A stretch of DNA of 19,080 nucleotides, taken from positions 1-19,080 of the forward strand of contig NBLS01000007.1 of the NCBI GenBank assembly GCA_002084385.1. The letters are read 5' to 3'. This DNA is from Desulfobacteraceae bacterium 4572_19 (GTDB taxonomy: Bacteria; Desulfobacterota; Desulfobacteria; Desulfobacterales; NBLS01). The notes beneath the pieces were generated by a model. The model was not told the origin of the DNA and did no database searches. It saw only the letters and a list, made by a program, of their open reading frames with translations. Of this stretch, positions 15,502 to 19,080 are shown piece by piece (the stretch's first letter is position 1; each line of letters begins with the position of its first letter). The position numbers were made by a program, and so were the translations under genes.

Positions 15502-17715
15502 ATGAGAAAAGTTTATTTTTTACTGGTAGTGTTAGTCGTGGCATTAGGTTTTATGCCGGTTTGTCAAGGTGCGTTGAATGTAGGCGATAAGGTTTCATTT
15601 ACACTTCTTCAACTAACGGATGTACATCATTTTGCAATAGGTACCGACCCGTCGGCATTGTATGGAACTGGTTCTTCTACTCAACTGGGTGGTTATGCAA
15701 GAGCAGCTACGGTTATAAAACGGGTTCAAGCTGAAAACCCCAATAATATCCTTGTTGATTCTGGCGATTTTCTTATGGGAACAGTTTTTGATTGGACGAT
15801 TTATCAGGGACCGGCTGCCATGAAATTTATGAATGAGTTAAATTTTAATGCTACAACTTTGGGAAATCATGAATTTGATTATGGCATTACTAATTTATCA
15901 ACTATTATTCAAACAGCTAAAGACGCTGGCTTTAATGTTCCAATTCTTTCTTCTAATATGATTCCGGATCCTGTAAAATATCCAGCTCAACAAGGACTCT
16001 CTGATTTTATGGCTTCAGGAGTTATTAAAGAAAATCTTGTTATTACACTTGCAAATGGTTTAAAAGTAGGCTTATTGGGAATACTTGGAAATCATGCTGC
16101 AAATGATGCCCCTAATGCCTCAAACCTTAAGTTTGAAAATGATCTTTCCGCACCTACATCGTCTGGAACAACTTACATTCAGGGAAAAGTTGATTATTTA
16201 AGAAATAATCTCGGAGTAGATATAGTTATAGCCGTTTCCCATTCAGGAATCCATGTTGATGCTGATGGTCATGCATCTGGTGATGATGTTACGCTTGCAA
16301 AAATGGTTACAGGAATTGATATCATAGCGTCAGGTCATGATCATCAAATAACAGAAACAGTAGTGTTGGAAAATAATACTAGGATAATTTGTGCTGGAAA
16401 ATATAGTCAAAATCTTGCTCAACTTGATGTTAACGTGGAAATAGGTAAAGGAATCACCTCAACAACACTTACAAACAATATGTTAACTGCTGATATTGCC
16501 ATTGATGAACCTATCCAAACCAATTTAATCAATCCTCTGATTGCTGGTATTGATGCCACATTGCTGGAACGTACAGGTATTCATTCGGTTAATGATATTA
16601 TAGTAACTACAAACTCTGATAATCTTGTCATAGCAGGATCATCTGTTGAAACAGGTATGGGCAATCTCCTATCGGATTCAGCACGTTACCTTATGAAAAA
16701 TTCTTCTGTGCCAGTTGTTGCTGCAACTCCATCTGGTCCAATCAGAACTGGTTATACAAAGGAACAACAAATTTCTTTTGCAGATATTTATAGAACTGTA
16801 CCATTAGGATGGTCGCCGGCTACAGATCAAAATCCTTTTATCCCAGGATACCCCATGATTAAGGTATATTTAACAGGAGAAGAACTTTATAATTTATGCC
16901 AGCTGGCAGCGTATGTATCAGCATCAAAAGATAAAGTATTTCTTTCGAATTTACCAGCATGGGATAAAGTATATACAGCTGTTGGAGCTAATTTAAACAA
17001 AATTGCAGCAGATTTAAGTGGGGGTGCACCAGGGGATATCCAAGCTTATAACAAATATGTTCTTAACTATGTAGCAAAAGAGGATGTTATATCTGATATG
17101 GGCAAGCTTGCTCAAATTGCTTTTTCCCTCTTTAATGCCAGCACCGGCACCGTTTCTGATGCTTGTAAAGCAGCAGCTACGGTTTATACAGGTGCTGCAT
17201 CCACGGCTTCTACTGCCAGTACTCTTTGCAAAATGTTTCCCGCTGTTGCCCCAACAATAAGCACCGATTTTTTTCTTAATTTTTCTGGAATGCAATATAC
17301 ACATGAAGGAATGCGACGACTCTATCAGGTTGACAATGTCAAACTTTACTCCCCATATGACGTTAAGTGTTCAGGTGCTGTAACACCTGTAGATAAAACA
17401 ATGCTTTACGCTTGTGTTATTGATTATTATGCTATTGATATGCTTTATACCCCATTTTTTAAAACTGCCACTACATTATTACAAATTCCAATTAAACCAA
17501 AAGATGAGACAGGTACACCACTTGATGGTACGGCAGAGAGTATTTTAAGATGTCGTGTTGATGCCGATCCTACTATTCCAGGTATCCAGGAAGTTACAGA
17601 GTGGGAAGCATATTTGCGTTATCTTCAAAGTGATCAATTTCCAAATCATGTAATCACCGATGCTGATTATGGTAAAGCTACCATGAATAGAGTTATTAAT
17701 AAGAGTGATTTTTAA
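15502..17715 (+). CDS. Secreted metallophosphatase / 5'-nucleotidase (UshA/NadN-like)
   Basis: 737 residues. Signal peptide at 1-23 (hydrophobic FLLVVLVVALGF, likely cut near CQG-ALN), so exported to the periplasm or outside. Metallophosphoesterase domain (about 34-300) with the dimetal ligands TDVHH (D40, H42), DSGDF (D89), GNHEFDYG (N122, H123), SHSG (H247) and GHDH (H279, H281). 5'-nucleotidase C-terminal domain from about 350, with GMGNLLSDSARYLM (385-398). The family hydrolyses nucleoside 5'-phosphates, nucleotide sugars or related phosphoesters; the substrate here is unknown. It is longer than UshA (~550), with insertions in the C-terminal half (about 480-580, Ala/Thr-rich). AAGGAG precedes the ATG. 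Perfect terminator 40 nt after the stop. A near-copy starts 1 kb downstream. Confidence 0.93.
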   Translation: MRKVYFLLVVLVVALGFMPVCQGALNVGDKVSFTLLQLTDVHHFAIGTDPSALYGTGSSTQLGGYARAATVIKRVQAENPNNILVDSGDFLMGTVFDWTIYQGPAAMKFMNELNFNATTLGNHEFDYGITNLSTIIQTAKDAGFNVPILSSNMIPDPVKYPAQQGLSDFMASGVIKENLVITLANGLKVGLLGILGNHAANDAPNASNLKFENDLSAPTSSGTTYIQGKVDYLRNNLGVDIVIAVSHSGIHVDADGHASGDDVTLAKMVTGIDIIASGHDHQITETVVLENNTRIICAGKYSQNLAQLDVNVEIGKGITSTTLTNNMLTADIAIDEPIQTNLINPLIAGIDATLLERTGIHSVNDIIVTTNSDNLVIAGSSVETGMGNLLSDSARYLMKNSSVPVVAATPSGPIRTGYTKEQQISFADIYRTVPLGWSPATDQNPFIPGYPMIKVYLTGEELYNLCQLAAYVSASKDKVFLSNLPAWDKVYTAVGANLNKIAADLSGGAPGDIQAYNKYVLNYVAKEDVISDMGKLAQIAFSLFNASTGTVSDACKAAATVYTGAASTASTASTLCKMFPAVAPTISTDFFLNFSGMQYTHEGMRRLYQVDNVKLYSPYDVKCSGAVTPVDKTMLYACVIDYYAIDMLYTPFFKTATTLLQIPIKPKDETGTPLDGTAESILRCRVDADPTIPGIQEVTEWEAYLRYLQSDQFPNHVITDADYGKATMNRVINKSDF

Positions 17716-17755
17716 GATTATTTTTGAATATTAGAATTACTAATTAAAAATAAAG

Positions 17756-17790
17756 TGAGCTCTTGAAAATTCAAGAGCTCATTTTTTTTT
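17756..17790 (+). terminator. Rho-independent terminator of the first metallophosphatase gene
   Basis: A perfect 12-bp stem (TGAGCTCTTGAA/TTCAAGAGCTCA, 17756-17781) with a two-base centre, followed by nine T's, 40 nt after the stop codon. Confidence 0.95.
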
Positions 17791-17812
17791 ATAAAACACA
17801 ATACAGGTATTA

Positions 17813-17970
17813 AGGGCTCACAAAAAAATAACTTGTACTTCTTAAATGCCGATATGTCTAATTGGATTACGTTGTGAGAGCTCAAAAGATAGTATTCCTA
17901 CGCTTTCACAACGTAACCCAATCAGAATCTCAACACTCAAGAAATACAATTTATTTTTTTTGTGAACCCT
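17813..17970 (+). repeat. Family B MITE-like element, copy 2
   Basis: 158 bases bounded by AGGGCTCACAAAAAAATAAC and its inverted counterpart ending TTTTTTTTGTGAACCCT. The whole element is close to self-complementary: ATTGGATTACGTTGTGA pairs with TCACAACGTAACCCAAT. No ORF. It matches 13283-13442 in the same plus-strand orientation. Confidence 0.85.
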
Positions 17971-18060
17971 AAGTACTTTGATAATCAATAGTAATTACAC
18001 TTTCTTTTTTCATTATCCCTTTCATTAAAACTCAAAACATTAAGAGCTTTTTATTACGGG

Positions 18061-18162
18061 CAACTATTATATGCCAAGCTGTTTATGCGAATATAAGGCA
18101 CTTGTGAACGCTTACAAATGTGAGATTACCGAAAAATCACATTTCTTGGTCGTGAACGGTTA
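18061..18162 (+). repeat. Family C repeat, copy 2 (single arm)
   Basis: Matches the reverse complement of about 12870-12967 nearly base for base: CAACTATTATATG, AAGCTGTTTATGCGAATATA, AGGCACTTGTGAACGCTTAC, AAATGTGAGATTACCGAAAA. Only one arm of the long inverted repeat is present. It lies 90 nt after family B copy 2, in the 17716-18223 gap, which otherwise holds only the terminator and AT-rich sequence. Confidence 0.8.
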
Positions 18163-18223
18163 GAAGAAATCAGACCGTTGAAATGAAGAAATGAAACAAA
18201 AAATTAAATTTCAGGAGTGACCG

Positions 18224-18442
18224 ATGACAATGATCAAAACTATAGGAAATAAGGGACAAATTGAGTTGGGAAATGAGTATACCGGTCAAGATGCTCTAAT
18301 AGATCAAATTGAACCTGGCGTATGGATTATAAAGTTAGGACAATTCATTCCACACAGTGAACAGTGGCTTCATCAAGAAAATGTAAAATCAAAACTTGAC
18401 GAGGCAGTTACATGGGCTGAAAAAAATCCTCCCAAATCATGA
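18224..18442 (+). CDS. Small AbrB/VapB-like antitoxin-type protein
   Basis: 72 residues from an ATG with AGGAG 6 nt upstream. The N-terminus (MIKTIGNKGQIELGNEY) resembles the swapped-hairpin AbrB/MazE-type DNA-binding fold with its typical K-G-Q-I strand; the second half has PGVWIIKLGQFIPHSEQWLH and a short helix LDEAVTWAEKNPP. This layout is typical of antitoxins that precede a toxin gene. Its stop overlaps the start of the next ORF by ATGA, as is common in toxin-antitoxin pairs, but that ORF does not look like an intact toxin. Family assignment is by eye and moderate. Confidence 0.6.
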   Translation: MTMIKTIGNKGQIELGNEYTGQDALIDQIEPGVWIIKLGQFIPHSEQWLHQENVKSKLDEAVTWAEKNPPKS

Positions 18443-18609
18443 TTCAGCCTATAGTTGATACAGCAAAATTCAAAACATTAAGATTTTTTTGTTGTGAAGT
18501 TATTATTGGTTTAAATAACAATATCATAACATGCAATAAAAGCTGCATACACAGAACATTCAATATTCTGTTAAATTTTTACCCAAAAAAAAAGTTGATT
18601 ATGCGATGA
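18439..18609 (+). pseudogene. Possible decayed toxin ORF overlapping the antitoxin-like gene
   Basis: A 56-codon ORF whose ATG overlaps the preceding stop (ATGA). The first residues (MIQPIVDTAKFKTLR) are plausible as the beginning of a coupled gene. After that it becomes Phe/Cys/Asn/Ile-rich low-complexity sequence with no family resemblance, as expected when reading non-coding AT-rich DNA. I read it as a truncated second gene of a toxin-antitoxin pair, or a chance ORF. The TCAAAACATTAAGA at 18467 also occurs at 18034, so a repeat boundary may mark the truncation. Confidence 0.3.
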
Positions 18610-18638
18610 TTATGCTTGAAAAAAATACAATGTTTTTC

Positions 18639-18667
18639 TTGACAGATTGGAGATATCATAATATCTA
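18639..18667 (+). promoter_or_regulatory. Candidate promoter of the second metallophosphatase copy
   Basis: TTGACA (18639-18644), 17-base spacer, TATCTA (18662-18667). The stretch from TACAATGTTTTTCTTGACAG on is similar to the sequence around 15253-15280, so the promoter was duplicated with the gene. Transcription would start about 30 nt before the GTG at 18704. Confidence 0.6.
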
Positions 18668-18703
18668 ATTATGAGTATTTTTATGTAAGGCTGATAGCAT
18701 AGC

Positions 18704-19080
18704 GTGTTTACCAAGATAAATTATGTATATTTTTTACTGGTAGTGTTAGTTGTGGCATTAGGTTTTATGCCGGTTTGTCAAGGTGCGTTAAATGTGGGCG
18801 ATAAAGCTTCATTTACACTTATTCAACTAACTGATGTGCATCACTTTGCAATAGGAACAGGTCCTTCTGCATCGTATGGAACAGGTTCTTCTGATCAATT
18901 AGGTGGTTATGCGAGAGCAGCAACAGTTATTAAACGAATTCAAGCTGAAAATCCAAACAATATCCTTGTTGATTCGGGCGATTTTCTTATGGGAACAGTT
19001 TATGACTGGTCTCTTTATCAGGGTGCGGCCGGCATGAAGTTTATGAATACACTTAACTTTGATGCTACAACTTTGGGAAA
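18704..19080 (+). CDS. Second metallophosphatase / 5'-nucleotidase copy, 5' part
   Basis: Open to the right edge, about 125 residues. After an N-terminus that differs from copy 1, it is nearly identical: VYFLLVVLVVALGFMPVCQG signal peptide, LNVGDKASFTLIQLTDVHHF, GGYARAATVIKRIQAENPNN, DSGDFLMGTVYDW. The metal ligands seen so far (D..H, GD) are kept. No in-frame ATG corresponds to that of copy 1; stops (TGA TAG) lie just upstream, and the only reasonable start is the GTG at 18704, which lacks a good ribosome binding site. It is either weakly translated or a damaged duplicate. Confidence 0.75.
   Translation, partial: MFTKINYVYFLLVVLVVALGFMPVCQGALNVGDKASFTLIQLTDVHHFAIGTGPSASYGTGSSDQLGGYARAATVIKRIQAENPNNILVDSGDFLMGTVYDWSLYQGAAGMKFMNTLNFDATTLG

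Overview
The window looks like an AT-rich bacterial chromosome, most likely a Desulfobacterota ('Deltaproteobacteria') relative. That placement is inference from gene order and protein style; no rRNA or lineage marker is present. Almost everything from about 15 kb leftwards lies on the minus strand. Read in the direction of transcription it is a translation locus: a zinc nucleoside deaminase (14995-14396); infC-rpmI-rplT-pheS-pheT (IF3, bL35, bL20, both PheRS subunits); a tRNA-Gly(CCC) with its own promoter and a strong terminator; then rimP-nusA-infB-rbfA-truB-rpsO-pnp, with pnp running off the left edge. This is the classical nusA/infB operon joined to the IF3/ribosomal-protein/PheRS operon. 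Together the genes cover translation initiation, ribosome maturation, tRNA charging and modification, transcription elongation and RNA decay.

The right-hand 4 kb is on the plus strand and is accessory in character. It holds a secreted metallophosphatase/5'-nucleotidase gene (15502-17715) with a perfect terminator, a small AbrB-like antitoxin-type ORF followed by what may be a decayed toxin, and the 5' end of a second, very similar metallophosphatase gene (18704 to the edge).

Two core genes are not intact as read. infB is split by a +1 frame change in the linker between its N-terminal domain and the rest. truB has lost roughly 30 codons after its catalytic motif and changes frame there. IF3 appears to start at AUA behind a perfect AGGAGG. 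Several other translation genes use TTG or GTG starts.

The most unusual feature is the intergenic DNA. I see four families of dispersed palindromic repeats. Family A (3 copies) lies in the leaders of pnp, infC and the first metallophosphatase, always in the same orientation relative to the downstream gene and 50-61 nt before its start codon, which suggests a cis-acting leader element. Family B (2 full copies plus remnants) looks like a MITE. Family C (2 copies) and family D (2 copies) are further hairpin repeats. Families B and C bracket rpmI inside the ribosomal-protein operon and lie side by side downstream of the metallophosphatase gene.
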